This document shows, one piece after another, positions 35,163 to 46,908 of a DNA stretch of 64,000 bases (within the stretch, counting starts at the first letter, position 1; every line of letters begins with the position of its first letter). This DNA is from Nectonema munidae (Eukaryota > Nematomorpha > Nectonematoida > Nectonematidae): the NCBI GenBank assembly GCA_030549495.1, contig JAUIRK010000388.1, forward strand, positions 62,001-126,000, read 5' to 3'. A model generated the notes under the pieces. That model was not told the origin of the DNA and ran no database searches. It saw only the letters and a list, made by a program, of their open reading frames with translations. A program made the position numbers and the translations under genes.

Positions 35163-37164
35163 ATGGGTTCAACTATTGATTCTCATATAGAGAAAAATCA
35201 ACCTTTACCAAAGAAGAAGATGACAAAGGATCTTACCAATATAAAAGCAAGTTTCAAGAAGAATGGACAAAGATATATCCTTTTATTTCTCGTGTAGGTG
35301 AAGATGTCCATAGCTACAGGTGTAATGTATATCAGCGAATTTTTAATTGTGGTCATCAAGGAAAAGGTGACATTGAAAGACACATCAATAGCACAGCCAA
35401 AGCCCAGCTGAGATTTGTACCTCAGACTGATAGCCAAATTATCAAAGCTGAATTGAAAGTCGCTAATTTTTAATAGCTATCTCTGATCACCTTGGCCCTT
35501 TGTTCAAAGATATATTTCCTGACAGCTCAATTGCAAGATCATATTCGTCAGCCAGGACAAAACTACAAGGATAATCAACGGTGCACTAACACCACATTAC
35601 AGAGAAAACCTCATTTCTTTAATTCAGAAAGAGCCGTTTGCTCTTGCAATAGATGGGTCAAGTCACAACGGTATTGAAAAGATGGATCCCTTAACTGTTC
35701 GTGTTTTTGATGTTAACAAGCGTTATGTTCTTACCGAACTGCTAGACATGTGCTTGATTACTGGAAAAACGGCAGGTACTGCTGAACAATTTTCTCTAAA
35801 ATAGAAGATGCACTAGCATTACACCAAGTGCCATGGGAAAACTGCTTTGGTATTAGTATGGACAATGTCAGTGTCAATATAGGTAAGCACAACTCTATTA
35901 AAGGTCGTGTTCTTCAGAAAAATAGTGCGACTTACATTATGGGGTGCCCATGTAACATTGTAGACAACATAGCTGACAAATACATCACAGTCTTTTGGAG
36001 CGGCATCAGGCTTTGATGTAGATGATTTCAGTCTAGATTTGTTTTACTGGTTTGACAAAAGTACTCAACGGAAGTCAATTCTTGCCAGTTACTATGAGTT
36101 CTGTGACCTAGAGTACAAAAAAATCAAAACAAATCAACACAAGATGGTTGAGTCTCGAAACTGCGATTAACAGAAACTTAGAACAGTATACAGGACTCGA
36201 GAGTTATTTTCTTTCAGAACATGCTTTAAGCGCCTTCAGAAAATATTCAACACCCCAATCAATAAACTATAGCTTATGTTTTGCTCAAATGTTCTTCCTA
36301 TTTTCACAAATTTTAATCAATTCCTTCAGCGTAACGACATTTGTGTTCATTTGCTGGGCGACCAATGTAAAAGGTTTCTACAGAAACTGCTTGGTTGATT
36401 CGTCAAAGTTTCCGTTATTAAAGAATCTAGAAAGATATCAGATGTGAACTTTAATAACAAAGACAATCAGGTAGATGATAAATGCTATTGGCTATGTTCT
36501 AGAATAAAAACTGAATAAGATTGAAGATGTCTGAAGGTGACATCACACCTGATGAGGTAAAAAAAAATTTTTATAGCAGCTAGGTCTTATTTTGTTGCTG
36601 CAGCTGAGTAAGCCATCAATCATCTGCCATTTAACGATGTCTTGCAACATGCTAAATTTGTTGATCTTAACATGGTACAGCACTGCATCATTTCTGATGT
36701 TGAGTTTTTTGTGGCTCGCTATCAGTCATACTTCAATTTCAGTACTTCTCATATGGATGATAATTTATTGATCTTCAATTATTGTCAAAAAATGACATAC
36801 CTAAACAAGTTTGGAATGAAAGTAAACTGAAAGACACTAAAGAAGAGATTGTAACTTACCGAATGGATGTCACTTAGAGTTATTTTTCTGAGAAAAGAAC
36901 TTTTGAAGGGAATATTCAATTCTCACTTTTATCCAGAATGGCAAGAGCAGTTCTACCACATTCAAATGCTGAGGAGGAAAGAGTATTTTCTTTGATAACA
37001 AAAAACAAGACAATATATAGGCCGTAGCTCTTGATTATACTCTGTCATCACTTTTAACAGTAAAACTGGCTTGTCCAGAATCATTTTCTCCGCCTACTGA
37101 GCTATTAAAAAAAGCTAAAAATGTCACTTGGGCCTATAATTATCCTCATTCATCAAAAGAATAA
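35163..37164 (+). pseudogene. hAT-like transposase relic
   Basis: Begins MGSTIDSHIEKNQPLPKKK. A zinc-finger-like segment follows ('CNVYQRIFNCGHQGKGDIER'), then 'FALAIDGSSHNGIEKMDPLT' (about 35640-35700, first catalytic Asp), 'ENCFGISMDNVSVNIGKHNS' (about 35838-35897, second Asp), and near 36930-37090 the dimerisation end 'LPHSNAEEERVFSLITKNKT'. The last segment matches the hAT C-terminal domain (LPHSNADVERIFS). More than five stops or frameshifts lie between these pieces. The proteins bind and cut transposon ends; this copy cannot. Confidence 0.65.
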
Positions 37165-37700
37165 AGTTTTACTTTGTTGTTTACTAGTTAAAATAAAGTT
37201 TTAAGCTCAACCAATATGAGTTATCATATTGGTTAATATTCGTTTTTTTTTAAATTTCATTTGGTTATCATATTCGGTCATTGATCAATTTGTCTTCTAT
37301 TGTTTCAAAAAATTAAGTTGTTTTATTTCCTATTTTTTTTTAATTTTATAAAAATGCACCATTTGTTGCTTAATTTTGGAAAAAAAATTGAGTTAGCATG
37401 TCCCTGACTTTCTAGCAAATCTCCTGCTTCACAAACTTTCTTATTTGGAATCCCTGTATTGGGGTCTCTTCAGATAACTAAAAAATAGTTGACAAAAGGA
37501 TTGTAGAAGGAATAGCGATATAGAAATTCGTTATCAATATAGTTATAAGTTCTATATACGCCATACTACATGTCCTATAAGACATCTCAATCCTCATTTA
37601 AAAGTAAGGGTATTAATTTTAAAGATTATGAAAACATTAATCATAATAAAAGTTTAACAATTCATCAAATAATTTCATCTAGGTTGAAAGACAAAAAATT
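37165..37700. other. Region between the hAT relic and mS26
   Basis: AT-rich. The 80-residue frame at 37570-37812 runs into the antisense of mS26 and is not supported. Confidence 0.35.
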
Positions 37701-37706
37701 AATAAC

Positions 37707-37712
37707 TTTATT
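37707..37712 (-). promoter_or_regulatory. Polyadenylation signal of mS26
   Basis: AATAAA on the minus strand, 22 bases beyond the stop codon of the frame 37735-38403, which supports that frame being a real transcript. Confidence 0.55.
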
Positions 37713-37734
37713 ATCGCAAAATGTATGTAGCTCA

Positions 37735-38403
37735 TTATTTGACAAAAGATGCCATGATGTCTTGAATTTCACTTTTTACTTCATCAACTTCAGGAGGGCA
37801 TACATCTTCTAAATCTTGCTCCCTTAGATCACTTCCTTTGTAGATGTGACCTTTAGAGTCCAACGCGAAGTCGAAGACGTCATTTTTTTCAAGGGCACTT
37901 TTGATCAAAGTTTCTAAAGATGCTTCATCTTTACTAAATTCAAGGAACTCTTCATTTTCAGTTTTTAGCCGTTTTGAGAGATCAGCTGTTCTTTTCTCCT
38001 TCTGCACAAATTTCGAAACTATACCATTTAATATCAAAAGTTCTTGTTTCTTTATCAATTCATCAAGCACTTTCTTCTTATTTTCTGATGTGATCAAATT
38101 TTCTTTGTCAATAAGCTTCAATTTAAAATTGAAGTTTATTTCATTTTCAAGTTGCTTATCAGATTCGGTTATGTTTTTTTCAAATAGTGCCTTGTTTTTA
38201 GCATAGTATTTGTAAATTGATTTAATCGACCTATTATATTCTTTACTTATTTCATCGAAAATATCTTTGTCTTCTCCGGTGTAGTCTTTCAAAGTTTTCA
38301 CAACAAACATATTCTCTGGTGCTACCTTTTTTATTTTTATCTTGCATGGGACTCTTCCAAAATTACGCTTTATCAGAAATCTTCGATTTAAGTTCACAAA
38401 CAT
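37735..38403 (-). CDS. MRPS26: Probable mitochondrial ribosomal protein mS26
   Basis: A 222-residue uninterrupted frame, near the ~205 of human MRPS26. Basic N-terminus (MFVNLNRRFLIKRNFGRVPC) suited to mitochondrial import, then 'KIKIKKVAPENMF', then a long charged helical middle (residues about 45-150). Near residues 150-190 'EFLEFSKDEASLETLIKSAL' and 'FDFALDSKGHIYKG' parallel the human 'NFITRENLEARVEAALDS' and 'YNWAITREGLVVRP', the best-conserved part of mS26. It would belong to the small mitoribosomal subunit. The tail is acidic (EVDEVKSEIQDIMASFV). It is intronless and converges on mL30. If this identity is wrong, it is a lineage-specific helical mitochondrial protein. Confidence 0.58.
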   Translation of the reverse strand: MFVNLNRRFLIKRNFGRVPCKIKIKKVAPENMFVVKTLKDYTGEDKDIFDEISKEYNRSIKSIYKYYAKNKALFEKNITESDKQLENEINFNFKLKLIDKENLITSENKKKVLDELIKKQELLILNGIVSKFVQKEKRTADLSKRLKTENEEFLEFSKDEASLETLIKSALEKNDVFDFALDSKGHIYKGSDLREQDLEDVCPPEVDEVKSEIQDIMASFVK

Positions 38404-40060
38404 TTACAAATGAATTCTAAAAAATACATTTATTTTCATTACTAAAATATAAAGAATTTCATCAGTAGAACTATTATTATTTATGAATTAATTAAAAGCA
38501 TGCAATTTATAAATATAAAATATTTAAGTAAGTTAAAGGGTCTTAAGAAATAAATATTTTATTTTGGATTTTACAAAAGATCTTTATCCAGAAAAAGCTG
38601 AGGAAAGTGTACGTATGTAATATACAGACACTAGATCTATTGTGCTTATTTGAGTTTGAAATTTGAAAATAGTCAAGACGAAATTTTGAATTAAAATTTT
38701 CCCAAAATGTGCAGTCGAGCGCGCTAAGAAGATAGTGGCTACCAATCATATGTATATTTTATTTCCATCATAGCGATTACTGGAATCATGGCGTTCGCTA
38801 CAAATTTTGCATAGAGAGATGGCGAATCATAGTTTTTTAAATTAAGCCTCGATGTGAAAGAGACAGCTTATATTTCTTGCAATATTAAAAACCATAGGAT
38901 TATCTTGTTTAAGTGTAGAAGTCAAATGACCTCCTTGCCACCAGTAGTGGACATAAGGAAACTTTCGAGTATATATAATCAGATTAATAATTTAGCTATC
39001 ACGACACTCACAGATGGTGTTGTAAGCTGAAAAATATTTTTATTAATTGGAACAGCACCAAGCTTAAATATCTATTGAATTTTTATGAAAGATAAATTCA
39101 TGAAAAATATCCAATAAATCTGTTTGTTTCAAAAAACTTCTAATTTAAAATTTTAGCTAGTTTTATTTTATTTTTGATTTTACCACATATTCTGCAGACA
39201 TCTAATATACTGACAAGTACGGATATTTTCATAACTCCCCTCGCATTCTCTATAAAGATTTGGTTGTATTGAATCTTTTTTCTATTCTTTTGAAAGTTAC
39301 ATTCGACAAGTTTATCTAACTTTATCAACATATAATTTGGTTTTGGCTAGTTGTTTTCCCTCTAAATCAACGATTCTTTCAGGCAGAAAGTTTTAATAAC
39401 TTTTTAATATCTTCTGAGACAAGTCTATCTAATTCCAATTTTAAATTTATAAACATTTCTTTATAATTTTTTTTCTTTTGTTACATTTAAAAATTTTTTT
39501 TTTGGTCGTTAATTTTCCTCATGAATTAATCTTCAATTTTTAAAGCTATATACTAGATGTACCGATTCCAATAACGCCAGCGATTCCTTATCTAGTTTAA
39601 AAAAATTATTTACCCCTCCAATAAGCGCAATGGTAGTTGTAACATAGTTTGTCGCAATGTATCTAAGAGATACATATATCTTTTAGATAATGTTTTATAA
39701 CGGTTAAACAGTGCATTTAATTTTAAATAAACACAAACGTGTTAAAAGATGTATTAATCAAGATAAATTAATAAAGTCGCAAAATTTCCTTGTTTTTGTA
39801 GCCAAAATGATATGTGTGTGCTTTAGGGGGCTCCAAAATCCGATATTTTACACAAAATAGTTTTTTAGCTCCCTGGTCATATTTTTATGCCAAAGCGTAT
39901 ATAATCAATTTATAATGTAATTTTGATAATATTTTACTAAGCTTTGCCTATTAGTTGCATTTTTGTAGATTAATAGCGATAACTATAATTGGCCATGATG
40001 TAGCCACTCGCTTCGTTATAATGATCCAAAAATTTGGCTTCTGGAGCAATCTTTTACATA
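38404..40060. other. Upstream region of mS26 and intergenic DNA
   Basis: No gene supported. Short frames (38543-38749, 39140-39331) lack similarity. The GC-richer, less repetitive bit at about 38700-38830 could be promoter-proximal for mS26, which is inference only. Confidence 0.3.
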
Positions 40061-40061
40061 A

Positions 40062-40410
40062 GTGTTGTCCAAATTGTGGCCCTCGGTAGTAAAATGCGGC
40101 CCAACTTCTTTTGAAACATTGTGCATCTTTGAATTAGCAAGGTCCGATTGTAGTCTACTGCCATTTATGAACACTTCACATTAGATAATCAAAATGCAAA
40201 CCTTAACACATATTTTATCCTTTTTTATGATAAATGCTCATGTTTTTTATGAAAATATATATTTTACGGATAGTTCTCTTTCTTTTTAACAATAATGGAC
40301 TACTTTTATCTATAATAAATAATAATAGTAAATTAGTAAAAAACAAAATACGCTAGACCCAATTTTTTTCGAATTGCGGCCGCCTCAAAAAAATCCCGGA
40401 ACTATTTTCA
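40062..40410. mobile_element. hAT remnant with GGCCC termini
   Basis: 'agtgttgtccaaattgtggc' followed by 'atgcggcccaac' resembles the left end of the hAT at 46909 (CAGTGTAGTCCAACCCATGG). 'attgcggccgcctc' near 40375 resembles the opposite subterminal part. No duplication seen and no coding sequence. Confidence 0.4.
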
Positions 40411-40564
40411 CCAAACAAAATACCAACAAAGGGTAATATAAGATATTCCTTCTACCAAAGCATGTTCATTTCAGTTATGCTGTTGCGGATAGGCTTGGGA
40501 TAAAAGGAGTTAGTCATTACATTAGGAAAAACTTGGCGTCGCGACTCAACCAAAAAACAATGCA

Positions 40565-41990
40565 TTAGTTAAAATTTAGGATATAGTTACAAATAAAATA
40601 ATTACTATTTAAATTTATTGATAAAATATAACAAATGACAAAAGAACGTTTATTTTGTACCAAGCATGTTTCACAAACGACTTTGGCGTGCTCCAAACAC
40701 AAATGCACTTTACAAATAAATAATATTTTGTCAGTCTTGCTTTTTTTGAATTGGTACATGGCAAACATCTTTTTCGCTTATTAGACTGCGAACTTACATG
40801 GGATTCTTCAATTGCATTTACAGAATTTGATGCTTGTGAGTTACTAATAAGTTGTAGTTTTTGTTGTAAATTCAAAGGTATTCCTTTTGTGTATTCACTT
40901 CTTTTCAAGTGTTCTTCGCCTAACTTGTCAAAAAAATTTTCAAAAACTTTTTTCTACTAAGATATTAAATACCATTAAAAATGTTCAATACTTGAGCATT
41001 TGTTCCACTTATATTCAAAATTGAAAAAATCATTGGCAATCTTTTTGTGTTTCTAGGTACATTATAACTTTCACACATCTTGTCTACATCTACACCAGAT
41101 TTTGTTCTATTATAAAACGTAATAACTTCGGGCTTATTTCTTTCTTTAGAGTCCTGATCAATTTCATCATCATTATGCAAACTTGAAACCAAAATAACAT
41201 TTTGATATTTTTTTGGTACATATGAAACCATCTAACAGTTTTAATGAAATCCAAATAAACTTGAAAATTCTTTGTTTTTTTGTTGCAACAAATTCATTAG
41301 AGATTTCACAACATAGGATAACTTTTTTGAGCTAAAAAAATTAACCAATTTAAAATCTGTAAACCAGTTGTCTATTGTTATGTTTCGACATGTGTTATAT
41401 ATTGGAGAGCTTAGCCTTTTGACTACATCACTTGGTTTATTGGTTACATTATATTTTCCTTCTGGCTGAAAACCAAGATAGACTTCCATATTATAAGTAT
41501 AAAAAACTTTAGCATCAGCTAAACAAAATATTTTGATGCCATATTTTCTTGGCTTTGATTAAATATATTGTCGGAATTGACAATTTCCTCCAAATTTGTC
41601 AAGCTTTTCATCTATTGTAACATTTTCACTCAGTGAAAACGAGTTTTTACAATTTTCCACAAACTTTTCAAACACCTTTCTGATTGGAGCAAAACGATCG
41701 ACCATTTTCCTTTCTTACCGAGTATCATAGTCATCAAAACGTATACACCGCATTAAAAATCGAAAACGTTTCAAACTCATAACTAATCTAAATTTTTCTA
41801 TTCCATTTCCATCAGTTGCCCAAATATCTTCAAGATTTTGCCTGTTGCTGTGTAGTAAACCAGCAAGATGATAAAAGTCCAATATAAGCTTTCAATACAA
41901 TTAGATCTGTAAGCTTGGGATCATACACATATGACGTCCCCATAAAAAATTGAAATTTGCCTCCCCCCTTGCCTGATACCCGGAATTTCT
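40565..41990 (-). pseudogene. piggyBac transposase relic
   Basis: Pieces in order on the minus strand. Around 41640-41760 'KRFRFLMRCIRFDDYDTR' and 'LSENVTIDEKLDKFGGNCQF', the latter with the first catalytic Asp. 41241-41489 has 'ITIDNWFTDFKLVNFFSSKK' with the second Asp. 40965-41231 has 'TFYNRTKSGVDVDKMCESYN' with the third. 40565-40908 has a C-terminal Cys pattern (CLPCTNSKKAR, CETC). Several stops and shifts make it non-functional. The N-terminal part is missing. Confidence 0.75.
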
Positions 41991-42699
41991 TCATCTTCAT
42001 TTATACTTGTGTTTTGGTCTAACTCATCTTCACAGCCCCCAACTTATGCCGCTTCACAGCTGAAACGCTGGGATAATAAATTCCACAGATTTTACAAACT
42101 TTTTATTAATTGTGGATTTAACACTTGGACAATACATGTCATATGGTAGAATTTTATAATCTTTTTTAGGAACCAGTTCATTGATCGCAAGACGTCTAAA
42201 TAAATCTGGAAAACGGTCAGTTGACTCTGTGTCACTTGGGAGAGGAACTGTTGGAACACCAGGATTTTGACGATCTTAACCCTATTAGTGCTGGGGGCGT
42301 AAAACTTTCATTTTAGTTTTAGCCCCCCCTTCACTAAAAAATTAATTGTAGAAAATTGGCTTAATCATATCCCTTCAAATTTTGTGACTTTTGCTAAAAT
42401 CGCCAGCTGCATCTTTTGAAACCATTTTCATGGTAGTTGAATGACTCCTTCATGTCCAAAACTGTCAATCAAAATAAAAAATTAAAATTTTTCAGCAAAA
42501 TTTTGACATTATCTGTACTTAACCTTATAACTTAGGATCTATATTATATAATACCCTGAAAATTTATAATTATATACAGTTTGGAACGCATAACACTTTA
42601 TATATTTAATTTTTTCAATAATCATGGCTAATTTTTAGAAAATGTCAATCAAAATTTTGATTGATCAAAAATATATTTAATAAAATATACCTTCAAATT

Positions 42700-44700
42700 T
42701 TACATAAAATATATGTTTTTATACTAAATCGGTCATGCTGTTTTCATTTCTGGACTCATTTTTTACATTTAGGATTTGAAAATACCTATAAGAATTTATC
42801 AAATTTGCGGTTTACTTCTGAAAATTGTCTCCAAAAACATTCCTTCACATTTTACATAAAATATATGTGTTATACTAAATCGGCCATGCTGGTTTCATTT
42901 CTGGACTCATTTTTTACATTTAGGATTTGAAAATACCTATAAGTATTAATCAAATTTGCGGTTTACTTATGAAAATTGTCTCCAAAAACATTCCTTCACA
43001 TTTTACATAAAATATATGTGTTATACTAAATCGGTCATGCTGGTTTCATTTCTGGACTAATTTTTTACGTTTAGGATCTGGAAATACCTATAAGTGTTAA
43101 TCAAATTTGTGGTTTACTTCTAAAAATTATCTCCAAAAACATTCCTTCACATTTTACAATGAAATATATGTGTTATACTAAATCGGCCATGCTGGTTTCA
43201 TTTCTGGACTCATTTTTTACATTTAAAATACCTATAAGTATTAATCAAATTTGCGGTTTACTTCTGAAAATTGTCTCCAAAAACATTCCTTCACATTTTA
43301 CATAAAATATATGTGTTATACTAAATCGGCCATGCTGGTTTCATTTCTGGACTAATTTTTTACGCTTAGGATCTGGAAATACCTATAAGTGTTAATCAAA
43401 TTTGCGGTTTACTTCTAAAAATTATCTCCAAAAACATTCATTCAAATTTTACAATGAAATATATGTGTTATACTAAATCGGCCATGCTAGTTTCATTTCT
43501 GGACTAATTTTTTACGTTTAGGATCTGGAAATACCTATAAGTGTTAATAAAATTTGCGGTTTACTTCTAAAAATTGTCTCCAAAAACATTCATTCAAATT
43601 TTACAATGAAATATATGTTTTATACCAAATCAACCATGCTGTTTTCATTTCTGAACTCATTTTTCAAATTTAGAGATTTTAAAATATCAGTCAAAATTTG
43701 CGGTTTACTTCTAAAAGCTATCTCCAAATATATTCTCTCAATTTTACATGAAATATTTGTTTTTATAACAAATCGATCATGGTGTTTTCATTTTTGAATC
43801 CATTTTTTACATTTAGGATTTGAAAATACCTATAAGTATTAATCAAATTTGCGGTTTACTTCTGAAAATTGTCTCCAAAAATATTCTCTTGAAATATATG
43901 TTTTTATACCAAATCAATCATGCTGTTTTCATTTTTGAACTCATTTTTTACATTTAAGATGTGAAAATACCTATAAGTGTTAATCAAATTTGCGGTTAAC
44001 TTGTAAAAATTGTCTCCAAAAACATTCATTCAAATTTTACAATTAAATATATGTTTTTATACCAAATCAACCATGCTAGTTTCATTTATGGACTCAATTT
44101 TTGCAGTTTGAATTTGAAAATACATATAAGTATCAATTAAATTTGCGTTTAGTTCTAAAATTTGTCTTTATAGCAAATATATCATGATGATTTCATTTCT
44201 GAACACAGTTTTCGCATTTAGAGATTTTACTGCTAGTGTCAATAAAATTTGCGGTTTATGTCTGAAAACTATATCCCAAAATATTCTCTCTAATTTTACA
44301 TGAAATATATGTTTTTATACCAATTCGACCATGATAATTTTTATTTCTGAAATAATATTTTGCATTTAGAGGTTTTAAATCTCTGAAAGTGTCAATCAAA
44401 TTTTTGATTTACGTCTAATGTCTGCAGAAATATTTTTGAAATTTAAATAAAATATGTGTTTTTATGCCAAATAGAAGATGCTGGTTTCATTTTTGGACTC
44501 AGGTTTGGCATTTATGGTTTTAAAATATCTGAAAGCTTGAATAAGATTTGCGGTTTACTTCTAGATACTGTTTTCAAAAAAATAAAATATCTGTTTTATA
44601 CCAAATCGACTATGCTTATTTTATTTCTGTACTGGATTTTGGATAATACGGTTAAAAAATATCTCGAAGTGGCAAATGAATTAGTAATGTATGCCTGAAA
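42700..44700 (+). repeat. ~150-bp tandem array 1 of element A
   Basis: The landmark 'catgctggtttcatttctgg' (with variants) recurs at about 42731, 42882, 43033, 43185, 43328, 43480, 43631, 43775, 43916, 44069, 44181, 44327, 44474 and 44608. Spacing is mostly 141-153 bases, with one shortened unit of about 112. Units towards the left end are most alike and those at 44069 onward most diverged, as if the left side was homogenised more recently. Confidence 0.9.
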
Positions 44701-45759
44701 AACAGTTCTGTAAAAAATTTTCAAAAAATGGCTGCATATTAGGTATATAGTAAAAATATACTTTTTTTTTTGTATATTTTGGCTTATAATACTTTCTACA
44801 ATCATCTTGAGTATGAAATATTTATTAAAAAAAATAAAACGTATTATAAAATCTTTTGAAAATTTGTATGAGAGAAGGAACCAAGTTGAAAACTAATTGA
44901 AAAGAGAACATGTGATCAAAACAAATAATTAAAAAAAATATGTATCTTGACTAAATGGAAGATCTACAATGTTCTAAGAACTAGGAAGTGGTTTAATTAT
45001 ATAATATTAGATGCTTCAAAAAAGATTTTGACTGTGAAAAAGAAGTTCCTCTTTTACAAATGAAAAATATTTAAATCTATAGCTTATCATCTAGGATTAC
45101 AGATAACATTTAGCTAAGATGGGTAGGAAATCTGAAAATTTAGAATAGGTCAGATTTATCAAAAATGGCACAGGTACCAATATGTGAGAATTTAGTCACT
45201 ATCAAGATATTTTTAATTTAAATTGAATTTTTCCATCAAGAGATAATTTTTTAGATGAAGAACGTTGACAATTTTTTGTAATTGAACAATCAACATCACG
45301 AATGATTCATCAGAAAAAATCCTTTGAAATAAGATTGGTTGACAAATATTCAGGCTTGATAATAAAATACACGATACTGATAAAAAAAAGTCTAAGATCA
45401 CCAAGAAGATTCTTTAATCAGAATGCTTTGAGAGAGGAAAAAGTAATTTTATCCTTATAAAAAAATTTTCGAACACACATTGAAGAATATAAATTTCTAA
45501 TGAAAAACGAGCTACCAAGAAAGGATCATCATAGAATGAATACCAAAATTACATACTGTAAATTATAATATGACGTAGAGACTACGAGCCGATAACGAAT
45601 TTGTAGCCAAAAAGATGGAGGTCCTATCGAGTTACATAAGTTACTGTAGAATAAAATATTTTGAGTGAATTAAACACCTAAAATTGGTTTATTAAATAAA
45701 TTAAGAAAATAATTACCAGAGAAATACTGCAAGTAGAAGTTATTTTTATGTTTATATAT

Positions 45760-46560
45760 TTGACATTGATTTACAGGTTTAATCGATTTTTTGACAGGTT
45801 TTATTGATTTCATAAAAAATGAACATCACCATTACATTCTGCATACTTGAAATGTATAAAAAACTTTAAAAGAATCAAAATTTTAATTTTGACATGGGCT
45901 GTCAAATTTTTTATATAAAAAAAAGGAATATAACCAGTAAACACAGCCTACTTGAAAATGGGTATATGTGTGTAAAAAACATTATATAATTATTTAGATA
46001 AAAAGTTTCTTTTTTGAGATGAGCTGTCATATGTAAATCACTTTTTTGACAGGTTTGAATGATTTTCATAAAAAATTAATATTACAACTGAATTCAGCAT
46101 ATTTGAAAATGGGTATACATGTGTAAAAAACTTTATATACTTATTTATATAAAAAGTTTCTTTTTGAGATGAGCTGTCACATTTAGATCAATTTTTTGAT
46201 AGGTTTAATTGATTTTCATAAAAATGAAAATCACCACTGAATTCAGCATATTTGAAAATGGGTATACATGTGTAAAAAACTTTATATACTTATTTAGATA
46301 AAAAGTTCCTTTTTGAGATGAGCTGTCACATTTAGATCAATTTTTTGACAGGTTTGATTGATTTTCATAAAAAATGAATATCACCACTGAATTCAGCATA
46401 TTTGAAAATGGGTATACATTCGTAAAAAACTTTATTTAATTATTTAAATAAAAAGTTCCTTTTTGAGATGAGCTGTCAAATATAAATCAATTTTTTGACA
46501 TGTTTGATTAATTTTGATGAAAAATCGACATCACCACTGAATTCAGAATAGTTGAAATAT
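45760..46560 (+). repeat. 150-bp tandem array 2 of element A
   Basis: The landmark 'gagatgagctgtca' recurs with 'gagctgtca' at 46021, 46171, 46320 and 46470 (spacing 150, 149, 150), plus a variant 'gggctgtca' at about 45896. Each unit also has 'ttttttgacaggttt' and 'atttgaaaatgggtataca'. The sequence is unrelated to array 1, but the period is the same. Confidence 0.9.
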
Positions 46561-46908
46561 ATATGTAACATTAAAAATATTTATAAAAACTTATTAATAT
46601 CTGAGAAAAATAGGGGGGGGGGCACTTTACGCCCCCAGCACTTGAGCGGACAAATTTTGCCCAGTACTAATAGGGTTAAGCCAGTTTGTCTGGAAAGATG
46701 TACAACATTTAACAATCTGTAAAAAGTAGCGAGATATACGGAAGTGTAGTGAAACCCATTTCTTTTCTACAATTTGCAACATACTTACAAACTACAGGAT
46801 AGCCGTCGATCATCAGCTCATTCCAAACTTCAGCCAAAACTTCACCAGCTTTTTTAAAATTACGCTTTTCTAATTCTATATCTACTGTTCTTCTTTGACT
46901 GTCTAGGT

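Larger units (their letters stand above)
42280..46675 (+). mobile_element. Large TTAA-flanked element A, copy 2 (complete)
   Basis: TTAA at 42276-42279 and 46676-46679. The left end is CCCTATTAGTGCTGGGGGCG and the right end (reversed) CCCTATTAGTACTGGGC, with a second 'gtgctgggggcgtaaa' palindrome just inside. Layout: end region (42280-42700), array of ~150-bp units (42700-44700), unique segment (44700-45740), second array of 150-bp units (45760-46560), end region. 4396 bases with no plausible protein. The copy at 1-3198 is its inverted sister. Both TTAA sites sit inside the unclassified gene listed at 42000-50382, so this is a genuine insertion with defined borders. Confidence 0.85.

Noticed and set aside
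42700-46560. CRISPR-like or centromeric array
   Set aside because: Units are about 150 bases without unique spacers, lie within a bounded TTAA element, and the genome is eukaryotic.
1-46675. Paired long terminal repeats of a giant LTR element
   Set aside because: The two copies are inverted, not direct, and each has its own TTAA border. No retroelement genes lie between them in the right layout.
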